From Candidatus Borrarchaeum yapensis (GTDB lineage Archaea; Asgardarchaeota; Sifarchaeia; Borrarchaeales; Borrarchaeaceae), in the NCBI GenBank assembly GCA_016840515.1, contig JAEOSF010000012.1, forward strand, positions 1-64,000: a DNA stretch of 64,000 nt, written 5' to 3'. A program made the translations under genes and the position numbers. Positions 48,386-58,244 of this stretch are shown one piece after another (the stretch's first letter is position 1; each line of letters begins with the position of its first letter). The notes under the pieces were generated by a model. It was not told the origin of the DNA. It saw nothing but the letters and a program-made list of their open reading frames with translations, and ran no database searches.

Positions 48386-50407
48386 TTGAGAAATGAGTTT
48401 TCAGTAGCAAAATCCCTTATTATAAAAGCGTGGAACACTGAAAGATACCTTTTCTTGGCGGTAATTCTTACTAATCTCTTCATTCTTTTTCCAGATTTTG
48501 TTCGTATTCCTTCTTACTTATTCTTGTTTAACATTGTACCGGGTTGGATATTTCTCAAATTATACTTACGTATCAAAATAGATAAAATTCGAATGGCAAT
48601 TCTTTCCCTTTCATTAAGTATTATAATTGGCTCACTTCTGTTCCTTATTCAAGCTGTTATACTTGGCTACCTTTCTCCTCTCTTTAGTTTATTCTTTTTT
48701 GATATATTTCTTTTATTAGGGATAGTCTTGTCAAAATATCGAGAAACTTATGCTTATCAAGGGCATCTAATTTCTAAACATTCTTTATTGTTTTTACTCG
48801 CCTTAAGTGCTTTTAATTTGATTGCACACAGCGTATATTTGCTTTTAATCATAGTTTTCTCACCAGATAGCATTATTTTCGTTAGTAATCCCAGTGATTA
48901 TTTTATGTATATTAGTTTCATCGAAGAATCACGAAAAGCGATGCCTCCACAATGGCCTGAGTTTTCTGGTACTCCACTCACCTATCCATGGCTTTTCATT
49001 ATATTTTATTCTGGAATTGGCGAGTTAACAACTTTAAATTCGTTTTTTCTCGCGATTATAATGAATGGGATCTTGAGTACAGCACTAGGTTTGTTGATTT
49101 TTCTCTTCTGCAATGATAATTTCAAAAATGAGCTTATTGGTGTGATTTCAGCATTTTTCTTTTCTTTTGGTACAGAAGCTACGTGGCTTCTTCAGTTGAT
49201 GCGTGGTACCCCTCCACTTTGGAACTATTTACCTCCACAAATTCCAAGTCCAGGAATTGCTTTTTGTTCGTCATTAGGAATAGATCAGTTTATGAAAGGA
49301 TTCATGCACACACCTGCTTATATAATAGCGATACTTTCGTTGTTTTTCTTAAACAAATTTGTTGAGGAACGAAAGAGGAGGTTTCTCGGCACTTCAATTC
49401 TTCTATTTGTTATGTTCCCCTTCTATCATACGCTCATCTATGCTGTTATCCTCATTGTACTCTTAATGTTCGGAATTTTTCTTCTTTTATGGCGTGATTG
49501 GAGTAATGCAGTTCTAGTATTTGCAATTAGTATAGTGTCCGCCCTCCCACTTTATCTGTATTGGCAATTCTTCGCACCCTATTTAATTGAAATAGGAAGT
49601 TCAAATCCAGGCAGGTTCATAGGATTTAAATTCTTTTATGGAGCCTTCGTCCCTGGGCAGTCATTAGCCGCTCTCCTTTCCTATATTGGTTTTGCTATTA
49701 TTCTCACTGTCATTGGCTTTGTGTTTTCAATAAAGAGTACTCGCTTCTTGGATCGTTTTCTAGGGTTATGGCTAATTGTAATCACTTTCCTAATTTTTTT
49801 CACCGATTTCAGGGTCGGCAATTTCTATTACTACTGGACATTTTCAATTCCTGCCATTTTTTATGCTGGAAAGGGTTTAACGAAGATATTTTCGTATAAA
49901 CTATTTACAGATAAATGGAAGAAATACGGGCTTCTTCTATTTTTCTTCATGGTTTGCTTAATCCCAACAATCCAATTGTTTAGCGCAGCAGTTAATTCTC
50001 CCGCATACCTGACACTCCAACAAGATGAACTTGAGGCATATAGCTGGATTAGAGAGAACACACCAGAAGAATCAGTATTTCTTGTCGCCCCCTCTAACGG
50101 AAGTTATCCTCCCAGTCCTATAACATCTTTTAGTGGACGAAGGATTGTTTTAGGGAATGAATTTCATGTTGAACCGTATAAATTAAATTATGAACGCCGA
50201 TACCAAGATGTTCGTGTTATGTACACTTCCTCAGATATTGGTGAAGCGATAAATCTAATGAATGGCTATGATGTGGATTATATTTTCGTTTCAATAAGGG
50301 AATATGAAAGTTTTGGAAAAGAGAATCTAATTAAATTTGCAGAATATCCCCAACATTTTACCTTAGTCTTTAAGAATAGTCATTGTGACATATATTCATT
50401 ATCTTAG
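48386..50407 (+). CDS. Polytopic membrane protein, GT-C-like candidate
   Basis: Many TM segments; 'NPSDYFMYISFIEESRKAMPPQWPEFSGTPLTYPWLFII'; C-terminal 'SWIRENTPEESVFL...FSGRRIVLGNE'. Confidence 0.65.
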   Translation: MRNEFSVAKSLIIKAWNTERYLFLAVILTNLFILFPDFVRIPSYLFLFNIVPGWIFLKLYLRIKIDKIRMAILSLSLSIIIGSLLFLIQAVILGYLSPLFSLFFFDIFLLLGIVLSKYRETYAYQGHLISKHSLLFLLALSAFNLIAHSVYLLLIIVFSPDSIIFVSNPSDYFMYISFIEESRKAMPPQWPEFSGTPLTYPWLFIIFYSGIGELTTLNSFFLAIIMNGILSTALGLLIFLFCNDNFKNELIGVISAFFFSFGTEATWLLQLMRGTPPLWNYLPPQIPSPGIAFCSSLGIDQFMKGFMHTPAYIIAILSLFFLNKFVEERKRRFLGTSILLFVMFPFYHTLIYAVILIVLLMFGIFLLLWRDWSNAVLVFAISIVSALPLYLYWQFFAPYLIEIGSSNPGRFIGFKFFYGAFVPGQSLAALLSYIGFAIILTVIGFVFSIKSTRFLDRFLGLWLIVITFLIFFTDFRVGNFYYYWTFSIPAIFYAGKGLTKIFSYKLFTDKWKKYGLLLFFFMVCLIPTIQLFSAAVNSPAYLTLQQDELEAYSWIRENTPEESVFLVAPSNGSYPPSPITSFSGRRIVLGNEFHVEPYKLNYERRYQDVRVMYTSSDIGEAINLMNGYDVDYIFVSIREYESFGKENLIKFAEYPQHFTLVFKNSHCDIYSLS

Positions 50408-50510
50408 CATTTTAAAATTCAAAAGGTTTTTTTAAAGGCCAGAAATATATTAAATTTGGACTTATCTGCTATTCTTTGCATCGTGTCCTGGGAATTGAAA
50501 CTCAAAATAG

Positions 50511-52886
50511 CTATATCATTTTTAGACTATAAACTGTAAATTTTTCATTTTTGAACCCAAGATTAAGCATTGGATCTGATTCAAGTCGAGCTTCACATCC
50601 TGGGTAAATTCCCCGTTCATAAGGACCAACAACAATATAACTTCCTTTTCCTTTCTGAAGCAGTTCAAGTCGTAAAGTTGAGTTCTGTGTTTTGTAGATT
50701 GCCCTTACATCCTGATTCTTTAATATTGCATGTGCTCTTCCTGAGACGAGTGATATCCGTAGATAGACATAGTAATCCTTATCAAGAAGCCAAGTTCCAC
50801 TAACGGTAGATATTTCTGTGTAAAATACGAATCGACTCGTTATTGGTGTGTTTTCGCGAAACCAGTTACCAACCGCTTCTTCTTCCGGGCTTAGATATGT
50901 CCATTGAGTGTGTCCAACAGTTGGCCAAAAACCGTCATGTGCCCATAAGAATCTTGGATACCAGTGTTGTGAGAGATGTTTCTCATAACTATCAAATCGT
51001 GTTCTTACATTAGGTACGAAAGGATTTGGCATTATAATAAACAAAATGAAAAGAAATATAGCTACATGCATTTTTTTGATATTGAATTTAGAAAAAAAGC
51101 GAAAAATGGACGGCATGATTTTAACGTCATCTAACCTTTTATAGACTGCAATAATAAAATCTGCAGAAAGAAAACAGAGAAATACAGGTAAAAAGTATTC
51201 ATACGATTTTGCAATTAAGTTTCGATATAGTGGAGGCAATAGCGCATCCCAATCAGCATGTAAACGTAATGCAGTAAAGATTAGTGATTGTGGAATTATT
51301 ACAGGTAGCATCTGTGTTATAAAAACCACAGGCAAGATCGTTAGCGCTAATATGCGATAAAAATCCTTTTTTTCGGAAAAAAAAGACATAATTATTGTGA
51401 CGAAGCCAAAAGCTTCCAAAAAAACGTATGTATTCAATATATACAACAGATCTCCAGTGTAAAATGGTTCAATAAATGGTGTTGCCAGTACTCTTAAGAT
51501 AATGATTATGAGATAGATTACAATCAAGATACTTGTAGGATATCTGTACTTTTTTAATTGGTCAAGCGGTTTGTTGGATTCAGCTAGATGTCCGATGAGT
51601 AATAAAACAATGAAAATCAGAATGAATAAAAAAATTACTGCGATGGGTAGCAATAAATTTCCCTTATGAGTCCTAGTTCCAAGGATAAACATCCAAATAA
51701 GATAGGGAAGTGCGCATATCCATCCAATTAATAGGCACCATGATGTTATTTTCATATAACGGTAACTTTTGGTAATGAATCCAAAAATGTAAACCCCAAA
51801 TAGAAGGATTAAAGACAAAATACCTGTTGTTAAATGAGTAATGACAATTGCACCAAGGGATAGGCCACCCAAAACTAGAAAAACTTTACTCTTATCTTTG
51901 CTTCGTTCATAAGCAACGATTGAAATTAATAAACTCATTACAAAGATATACACAAAGCAGGTAGATCGTGCATCCATTATTCTGTTATTAACTTGTGTGA
52001 AGAGAAAAAATGCAGATGCAATCATTCCAGTTTGTATATTCCTAAGTTTCCTGCCGGCTGTAAAAACCATCAATGGGATAAAAAAGGATAAAATTATACC
52101 AGACACTCCTGCAACCTCAACACAAAGTACATTTGCAGAGAATGTCGATACAATTATTGTTACCATAGCAAGAACAGCAACTCCTAAAGGAAAGACAGAA
52201 GTATTATTCAAAAAACCTGATGGAGCAGCGTCTATTGGAGAATAAAAGCCACTTACTACTAATCTTTCGGCAGGTTCGATAAGAAATAGGAAATGATCAT
52301 CATTCATTGCCCATGGATTCGTCAAATGTAATACTATGCTAGGTATTAAATTCAAAATTAGAATAACGACTAAGAGACCATAGATTAATTGATTTCTCCA
52401 GACTTCTGAAATGAATGTTTTCCATTCACTAATTAAAATGGAATATCGTTTCTTGACAAATAGTATTATTATCCAGAATATTGCAAACGCCCAGATTAAA
52501 GGAGCAATTATTATACTGAATGGACCAAAAACTATCATCAGATATGTTAAGAGCATTGATCCAATCAGCACAGCATATATCAGTCTCTCTAACAAAAATT
52601 TAGCCTCTCTAATAATGAAAGTAGATATCACAAAACCTGGAATAATGAGGAGAAGTAGATAGGCCACGAATGATAACAATAACAAGCTAGTTTGACGTGG
52701 TGCCCAAACTAACAAGTTATTAAAGATCACAAAACTAACTGCTGCATAGTTTTCAATTTTCACTCTTGCGAACGAGAGTATAAAGAGAAGTAAAAGCGAA
52801 ATACTTGTCCACACTAAGATATTACGAAAAAAACTAACTCTTTCTTTTGTAAAGAACTCTATCACTTCCTTGCAACTCTTCAACAT
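50511..52886 (-). CDS. Large polytopic membrane protein, GT-C-like candidate
   Basis: 791 aa, many TM segments, C-terminal 'VGNWFRENTPITSRFVF...VSGRAHAIL'. Confidence 0.65.
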   Translation of the reverse strand: MLKSCKEVIEFFTKERVSFFRNILVWTSISLLLLFILSFARVKIENYAAVSFVIFNNLLVWAPRQTSLLLLSFVAYLLLLIIPGFVISTFIIREAKFLLERLIYAVLIGSMLLTYLMIVFGPFSIIIAPLIWAFAIFWIIILFVKKRYSILISEWKTFISEVWRNQLIYGLLVVILILNLIPSIVLHLTNPWAMNDDHFLFLIEPAERLVVSGFYSPIDAAPSGFLNNTSVFPLGVAVLAMVTIIVSTFSANVLCVEVAGVSGIILSFFIPLMVFTAGRKLRNIQTGMIASAFFLFTQVNNRIMDARSTCFVYIFVMSLLISIVAYERSKDKSKVFLVLGGLSLGAIVITHLTTGILSLILLFGVYIFGFITKSYRYMKITSWCLLIGWICALPYLIWMFILGTRTHKGNLLLPIAVIFLFILIFIVLLLIGHLAESNKPLDQLKKYRYPTSILIVIYLIIIILRVLATPFIEPFYTGDLLYILNTYVFLEAFGFVTIIMSFFSEKKDFYRILALTILPVVFITQMLPVIIPQSLIFTALRLHADWDALLPPLYRNLIAKSYEYFLPVFLCFLSADFIIAVYKRLDDVKIMPSIFRFFSKFNIKKMHVAIFLFILFIIMPNPFVPNVRTRFDSYEKHLSQHWYPRFLWAHDGFWPTVGHTQWTYLSPEEEAVGNWFRENTPITSRFVFYTEISTVSGTWLLDKDYYVYLRISLVSGRAHAILKNQDVRAIYKTQNSTLRLELLQKGKGSYIVVGPYERGIYPGCEARLESDPMLNLGFKNEKFTVYSLKMI

Positions 52887-53004
52887 GTATTATACTTTGA
52901 TTGTAATATGTGAAAATGTGTTTTCTGCAAGGTAATGTGACTTCAACACTGCATTAACTTTATATTTTTTCCGTCGATGCAATGTTGATATTGACAACGA
53001 AAGA

Positions 53005-54495
53005 GTGAGATTTTTCTTGAAAGTTAGTGAGAATATGACTTACAACAAGATTTTCTCTAGGCTTATCAGTCCTGAAAAACTAATTCTTTACGTCATACTA
53101 ATTCTAGCTGTGATTCTTAGGATCAGCCAAGTCGGGTGGTATAACAAAGACGCTGTAATATATGCGCTAATATCCCGTCGAATCGTTATTGAAGGATTTA
53201 GCAGTTTTTTCGAGAGAAATGGTTATTGGACATCAATAGATTATAGATTCGGTGATCATCCACCGCTCTTTTTCCTGCTCGTATCGTTCTCATTTTTGGT
53301 TCTGGGAATGGATTATATTAATGGGTGCATCGTTTCATTGATAGCAGGAATCTTTGCTGTGTTACTTATTTATTTTCTAGCAGTAGCATTATATGATGAG
53401 AAAGTAGGTCTTCTTAGTTCCTTTCTTACTGCAATTTTGCCTTGGCATGTGTTTTTTAGTTCAATTATTCTTGTTGATATGTTAGGATCAACATTAATTC
53501 TTCTGACTATGCTGCTCTTCTTCTACGCCTACAAAAGAGGAAATTTGTCAGCGTATATTCTTATGGGCGTCTCTCTTGGAATAAGCCTTCTTACAAAATA
53601 TTATGCTATAATGGTTCCACTAATTATCGTATCTTTTCTATTGTTATCAAATAGAGAGCTATTATTGAATAAACATTTATGGTTGGCTTTTGGTATTGCG
53701 GGAGTTATTTTCGCTCCTTGGTTGTTCTTTGTTGGATCTTATCCACTTCGGCATTATGCTTTTACGATAACTCTTAGAGAAAAGGTACCTAATCCTAACC
53801 CATTCTTTGTACTAACGTTTCTGTTTGCAGAGTTGACCTTTCCTCTATTCATGTTCTTTGTAATGGGGTTTCTTATGGCGCTTTTTAGATCATACAGATT
53901 AAAAGGAAAACTTAAAGAAGATCTTCTCTTGTTAATATGGATTATTATACCTGCTCTCGTATATACTTTTGGAGCAATAGTTAATGATCTTTTACATCCC
54001 TATTGGAACATTTCTGGGTATTTATTGCTTGCAGTTCCTGCAATTGCAATATTAGCAAGTAATAGTCTTTTTGATGTGTATTCTCATTTGAGAACTTCAA
54101 TTTCAAAAATAAAAGCTAACATAGTAACAGCTAATTTTATCCTGCTTATTACAATATCTCTTTCGATTTTAATGTGGGGGCGTACAACAGTAGGCGCATT
54201 TCGTTTTAACGGATTCTTTCCGTTTTATGATTATTATGATACAATTGGCGAGGTGACTGTATATATTGAGGAAAAAATTCCTGAAGGTGTAACTCTTACT
54301 TCACCTCTCTCATCAGATTTGTTTCTAATAAGATTCTACTTAGAATCAAGCTACAACATTATAAAGTCTGAAGATATATCTCAAAATGAGAGTTATTACT
54401 TAGTCACCCGTTCTACGACGGATGGACATCTCCTCAAAGTATTTGAAAGCAAAACACATCCCAACTTTGCTTTCTACCTGTATTATATCTCTTAA
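53005..54495 (+). CDS. Membrane glycosyltransferase (GT39/PMT_2-like)
   Basis: 'GWYNKDAVIYALISRRIVIEGF...FGDHPPLFFLLVSFSFLVLGMD', 'FFSSIILVDMLGSTLILLTMLLFFYAYKRG'. Confidence 0.88.
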   Translation: MRFFLKVSENMTYNKIFSRLISPEKLILYVILILAVILRISQVGWYNKDAVIYALISRRIVIEGFSSFFERNGYWTSIDYRFGDHPPLFFLLVSFSFLVLGMDYINGCIVSLIAGIFAVLLIYFLAVALYDEKVGLLSSFLTAILPWHVFFSSIILVDMLGSTLILLTMLLFFYAYKRGNLSAYILMGVSLGISLLTKYYAIMVPLIIVSFLLLSNRELLLNKHLWLAFGIAGVIFAPWLFFVGSYPLRHYAFTITLREKVPNPNPFFVLTFLFAELTFPLFMFFVMGFLMALFRSYRLKGKLKEDLLLLIWIIIPALVYTFGAIVNDLLHPYWNISGYLLLAVPAIAILASNSLFDVYSHLRTSISKIKANIVTANFILLITISLSILMWGRTTVGAFRFNGFFPFYDYYDTIGEVTVYIEEKIPEGVTLTSPLSSDLFLIRFYLESSYNIIKSEDISQNESYYLVTRSTTDGHLLKVFESKTHPNFAFYLYYIS

Positions 54496-54512
54496 ATGGA
54501 GGATTACCCTCT

Positions 54513-56465
54513 TTGGATTCAATCGAAAGAAGAAAAAGTTGGAAATTTGTTTTTCAAGACGATAGTAAGTTTTTATCCTTACTATCTTTTTTAATATTCA
54601 TCCCAATCACTGTATTTGCATTGTTTGTAATGACTTACTACTCTGTAAGGTTTGTAGAGGCGAATCAACTCATATTGATTATCATGGCCATGATTCTTTC
54701 TCTTTTATTTCTTCTTATAGTTGTTCAAAAACCTAGAATCGGTTCTCATGCCATAATTCTTGTCTCTGTTGCATGTATTCTCATGTTGTTTTCCTCTCCA
54801 GTTTTTTTTAATAACCAATGGCTTCCTTATGATGATTCAAGGTACATCATATCAGTTATCCATTCATATCTCGATCCTTATGCTTTTGAAAGAGATCCTA
54901 GTATTGTTTATCTAAAAGAAGTTCATCCACCAGGACTTCCTTTTTTAGTTATCTGCCTCTCTCTAATTTCCGGGTTGGATTTAATTTTTATTTTGAAAAT
55001 AATCATTTTATCTCTTGGTTATCTAACGCCACAACTTTACTACAAAATATCAATGAACTTAACAAAAAATAAGCAGTTTGGTCTTGCAACGGCATTTTTG
55101 TCCACAACCGTTCCTGCATCAATAAATATTTTTGCAATCGGTAGTTATTCTTCAATAGGGGCTTTTTTATTCTTGTTAGTCCTTTATTTTATGACCTTAC
55201 CTTTAAAGAACTTAAAATGGCTTGTTCTCATTGGAATTTCTGTAGGCATAAGTATCATATTCCATCCCTTTTCTGCACTTGCTACTGCTGTAGGATTAAT
55301 TGGTCTAAGTATTCTGACCACAATTAGGAGGCGTTCTTTTCGGCCTATAGTAGACCTCTTCGTAATAGGGATTGTAATGGTTCTTTCGAGTGCACTTTAT
55401 TTAATTCAAGCACTTGGTCGAGATGCAGGTCCTTTGGTAACTCCAACATTCTTAGTGACAACAGGTGTTGGTTTAACAGGAGGAAGGGCTGAAGGATCAC
55501 TAATTCAACCAGTTACCTATCTAGTTTACCTAGCGACTGGAGGTCTGCTAGGTCTAAGGAGCCCATTTTCTGTAGGTTTGGAAGAATTTGTCTGGATGTA
55601 CCATTTTACGGTCATCCATATGATAGGTTTAATTGGTTCTGTTTTGTTTGTCATCGGTATTGTTTGTGCTTTGAAAAGTAGAAGAGATGTGTTTTGGAAA
55701 CCTTTTCCTCTCATGCTATCGATCCTAATTCTTATAGTGTTGCTTCTCTTTTCGACACAAATTTTTGGTGTTCTTGTAACGTTAAGACCTCCAAGATATC
55801 TTCCATTCATCATTGCAGTAACACCTATTTATTCGGGCATCGGATTCGTAAAGATAATTGATAAAGTCCAAAGAATCGAACTAAAAATATCCGCTAACTA
55901 TATTACAGCTGCATTTATCGCGTTTATATCGATCTTTGGAATACTTGAGGCAACTTTGTATCCTCCTAATTTCTATACCTCTTCAGAGCTTTATGACACA
56001 TGTCTTTGGTTAAGAACTTATACAGAATCCGATAACGTTGTTTCAGCTTTGCCTAGATATGCTGATTCGATTAGAATGTATGCTAAAAGACCAACTATTT
56101 CAAGTCATGAATTAGGAGGCTTCTCTTGGATTTACCAAAATGCCTATTTCATTTGGAAAGAAACTGCCATAGACACATACAAAGCACACTTTACTCAACA
56201 GGAAGCGCAACTCATTGAATATATTCAAAAATACTCAATCAATTTTTTCTTCATTGATAGTGAATCTTATGGGGAAAATCAAGTGGAAAGGAATCTTTAT
56301 TATGATTTAAGCCCTGATATACTCCCATATTTGAAAAACGGCAATCCCTTGTTAAATGAAATTGGTTCAAACAATATGGAGTTGCATTTCTTAGAGGTCG
56401 TCTACATGAATGGAAATCTCATAATAATTCATGTTTTAGACCATCGAATTGCCTCATATTTCTAA
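54513..56465 (+). CDS. Polytopic membrane protein, GT-C-like candidate
   Basis: 'WLPYDDSRYIISVIHSYLDPYAF...LKEVHPPGLPFLVICLSLISGLD', multiple TM segments, C-terminal 'DTCLWLRTYTESDNVVSALPRYADSIRMYAKR'. Confidence 0.7.
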   Translation: MDSIERRKSWKFVFQDDSKFLSLLSFLIFIPITVFALFVMTYYSVRFVEANQLILIIMAMILSLLFLLIVVQKPRIGSHAIILVSVACILMLFSSPVFFNNQWLPYDDSRYIISVIHSYLDPYAFERDPSIVYLKEVHPPGLPFLVICLSLISGLDLIFILKIIILSLGYLTPQLYYKISMNLTKNKQFGLATAFLSTTVPASINIFAIGSYSSIGAFLFLLVLYFMTLPLKNLKWLVLIGISVGISIIFHPFSALATAVGLIGLSILTTIRRRSFRPIVDLFVIGIVMVLSSALYLIQALGRDAGPLVTPTFLVTTGVGLTGGRAEGSLIQPVTYLVYLATGGLLGLRSPFSVGLEEFVWMYHFTVIHMIGLIGSVLFVIGIVCALKSRRDVFWKPFPLMLSILILIVLLLFSTQIFGVLVTLRPPRYLPFIIAVTPIYSGIGFVKIIDKVQRIELKISANYITAAFIAFISIFGILEATLYPPNFYTSSELYDTCLWLRTYTESDNVVSALPRYADSIRMYAKRPTISSHELGGFSWIYQNAYFIWKETAIDTYKAHFTQQEAQLIEYIQKYSINFFFIDSESYGENQVERNLYYDLSPDILPYLKNGNPLLNEIGSNNMELHFLEVVYMNGNLIIIHVLDHRIASYF

Positions 56466-56554
56466 AATGATCTCTTCCTTCATTATGATTGTACGATGTA
56501 AGATAATTTAAAAAGACACACACTTTAACAAACGGAATCCTACATTAATCATGT

Positions 56555-56628
56555 CGTGAACTACAACCCTGCAAGTAGTCTGGCTTCCTTAATCACTCAT
56601 CCTTCCAACAAGTTGAGGGGTCTTCTTG
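56555..56628. repeat. IS200/IS605-like terminal hairpin remnants (copy 5, possibly two tandem ends)
   Basis: gtgaactacaaccctgcaag... at 56555 and ccttccaacaagttgaggggtcttcttg at 56601. Confidence 0.5.
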
Positions 56629-56674
56629 CAATAGAGATAATTAGACGTTTGGTTACAATTTGGATGGACAAGTA

Positions 56675-58234
56675 ATGAGCGAATCAAAAACTCAGAGCAC
56701 CACAAAAAAAGTAATGACAGGAATCTATTGGAATTTGATTGGAAAAATCCTGACGATGATAGTTACCTTACTCGTTTCAGTTGTGATTGTGAGAAGTTTA
56801 GGTGTAAGGAATTATGGTACCTATGCCTTTGTCTTTACTTTATTTTACCTAGTTGCGCCACTCTGGAAATTAGGAATTGAAGACACACTAAACAAATTTG
56901 TTCCCGAGTTTTTAGCGTTGGGGGACTCCAGTTTGGCAAAAGCCATCATAAAATATGGTGCTCTCGTTCAATTAACTGTAGCGGGACTCTTCAGTATAAT
57001 AATTTACTTCTGGATTGAGAGTCTAACTGCGACGCTAGGTTCCATTGGGTTATTTCCAAACGATCCAGAATTAATACCTTTTTTACGATTGATTAGTCTT
57101 TGGATCGTTCCTAATTCATTTTCTGCCTTAACGGGTGTTATTTTAGTAAGCATATTTGATCAAAAATTTCTAAATATAGTTGTAGCACTGAAAAATCTCG
57201 CGACTTCCAGTCTTGTAATAGCTGTTCTATTGTCTGGATTTGGAATAACTGAAATTATTATAGTAACAATTTTAGTCGAAACTTTTTTTGCGTTAGTAAA
57301 GTTCATTCGCACAGTTCTTAAATTTAGAATCCCTTCAGAATCGGCGAATACGCCAGTACAAAGTAAAAATGTAAGAAAACGTCTAATCAGATACGCTGCA
57401 ATAATGATTGCTATTCCTCTAGTCAATTTTATCATTTGGAAACGATCTGAAAATTATCTAATCGGTTTGTTTAGATCTTTAGAAGAAGTAGGTTTTTACA
57501 ATTTAGCATATTCTTCATCTCAAAACATGCTTGAGAAAACAAATCAATTAATTGGTGAAATGGGCATTGCAGCGTACGCTGAAGTGCAAGTACAAGGTTT
57601 TTCAGGATTAAATAAGGCGTGTAAAATGCACGCAAAATTTCTCTACCTTTATGCAGTGCCAGTTGCCCTTGGCGCTTTAACTTTAGCTGAACAATTCATC
57701 ATAATTCTTTACACTGAAGCGATGCGCCCTTCAATATTCCCATTGCAAATACTCCTCATAGCTTTTTGTGTGGGCTTACTGGGGGCACCAATGCATACAG
57801 CCCTCAATGTGCTTGAGAAAAATGACCTCATATTAAAAATAAATGCAATATCAGCAGTGGCATTAGTTGTGACACAAATATTCCTTATTACACGATTTGG
57901 CATACTAGGGGCAGTTTTTGGTGTATTAATATTCCAAATAGCAAACAATGGCTTTTTCTTGTATATTACTCGCAAATATGTTGGTGGAAACTTTTTGCCA
58001 TTTAAGAATCTAGCAAAATATCTGCTTTCAGGAGCATTAATGGTCCTGATTCTATTAGTTGGGAAATTCTTCATTATAACAGAATTATTCACTTTCATAG
58101 TTTTCGTATTAATCGGTGCGGGAGTTTATCTGCTTGGATTGAAGTTAGTAAAGGCGTTTGATTCGGAAGATCTGCATGTTATTCGCCAATCTGATTTTCC
58201 TCTAAAAAAATTTATTCTCAAGTTCTATGGCTAG
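56675..58234 (+). CDS. Polysaccharide flippase (Wzx/MATE-like)
   Basis: 'GIYWNLIGKILTMIVTLLVSVVIVRSLGVRNYGTYAFVFTLFYL'; repeated TM segments. ATG 56675 preferred over TTG 56660. Confidence 0.92.
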   Translation: MSESKTQSTTKKVMTGIYWNLIGKILTMIVTLLVSVVIVRSLGVRNYGTYAFVFTLFYLVAPLWKLGIEDTLNKFVPEFLALGDSSLAKAIIKYGALVQLTVAGLFSIIIYFWIESLTATLGSIGLFPNDPELIPFLRLISLWIVPNSFSALTGVILVSIFDQKFLNIVVALKNLATSSLVIAVLLSGFGITEIIIVTILVETFFALVKFIRTVLKFRIPSESANTPVQSKNVRKRLIRYAAIMIAIPLVNFIIWKRSENYLIGLFRSLEEVGFYNLAYSSSQNMLEKTNQLIGEMGIAAYAEVQVQGFSGLNKACKMHAKFLYLYAVPVALGALTLAEQFIIILYTEAMRPSIFPLQILLIAFCVGLLGAPMHTALNVLEKNDLILKINAISAVALVVTQIFLITRFGILGAVFGVLIFQIANNGFFLYITRKYVGGNFLPFKNLAKYLLSGALMVLILLVGKFFIITELFTFIVFVLIGAGVYLLGLKLVKAFDSEDLHVIRQSDFPLKKFILKFYG

Positions 58235-58244
58235 TTGAATAGCA

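Noticed and set aside
57709-58098. 129-aa reverse ORF opposite the flippase
   Set aside because: Shadow ORF within a strongly supported membrane-protein frame.
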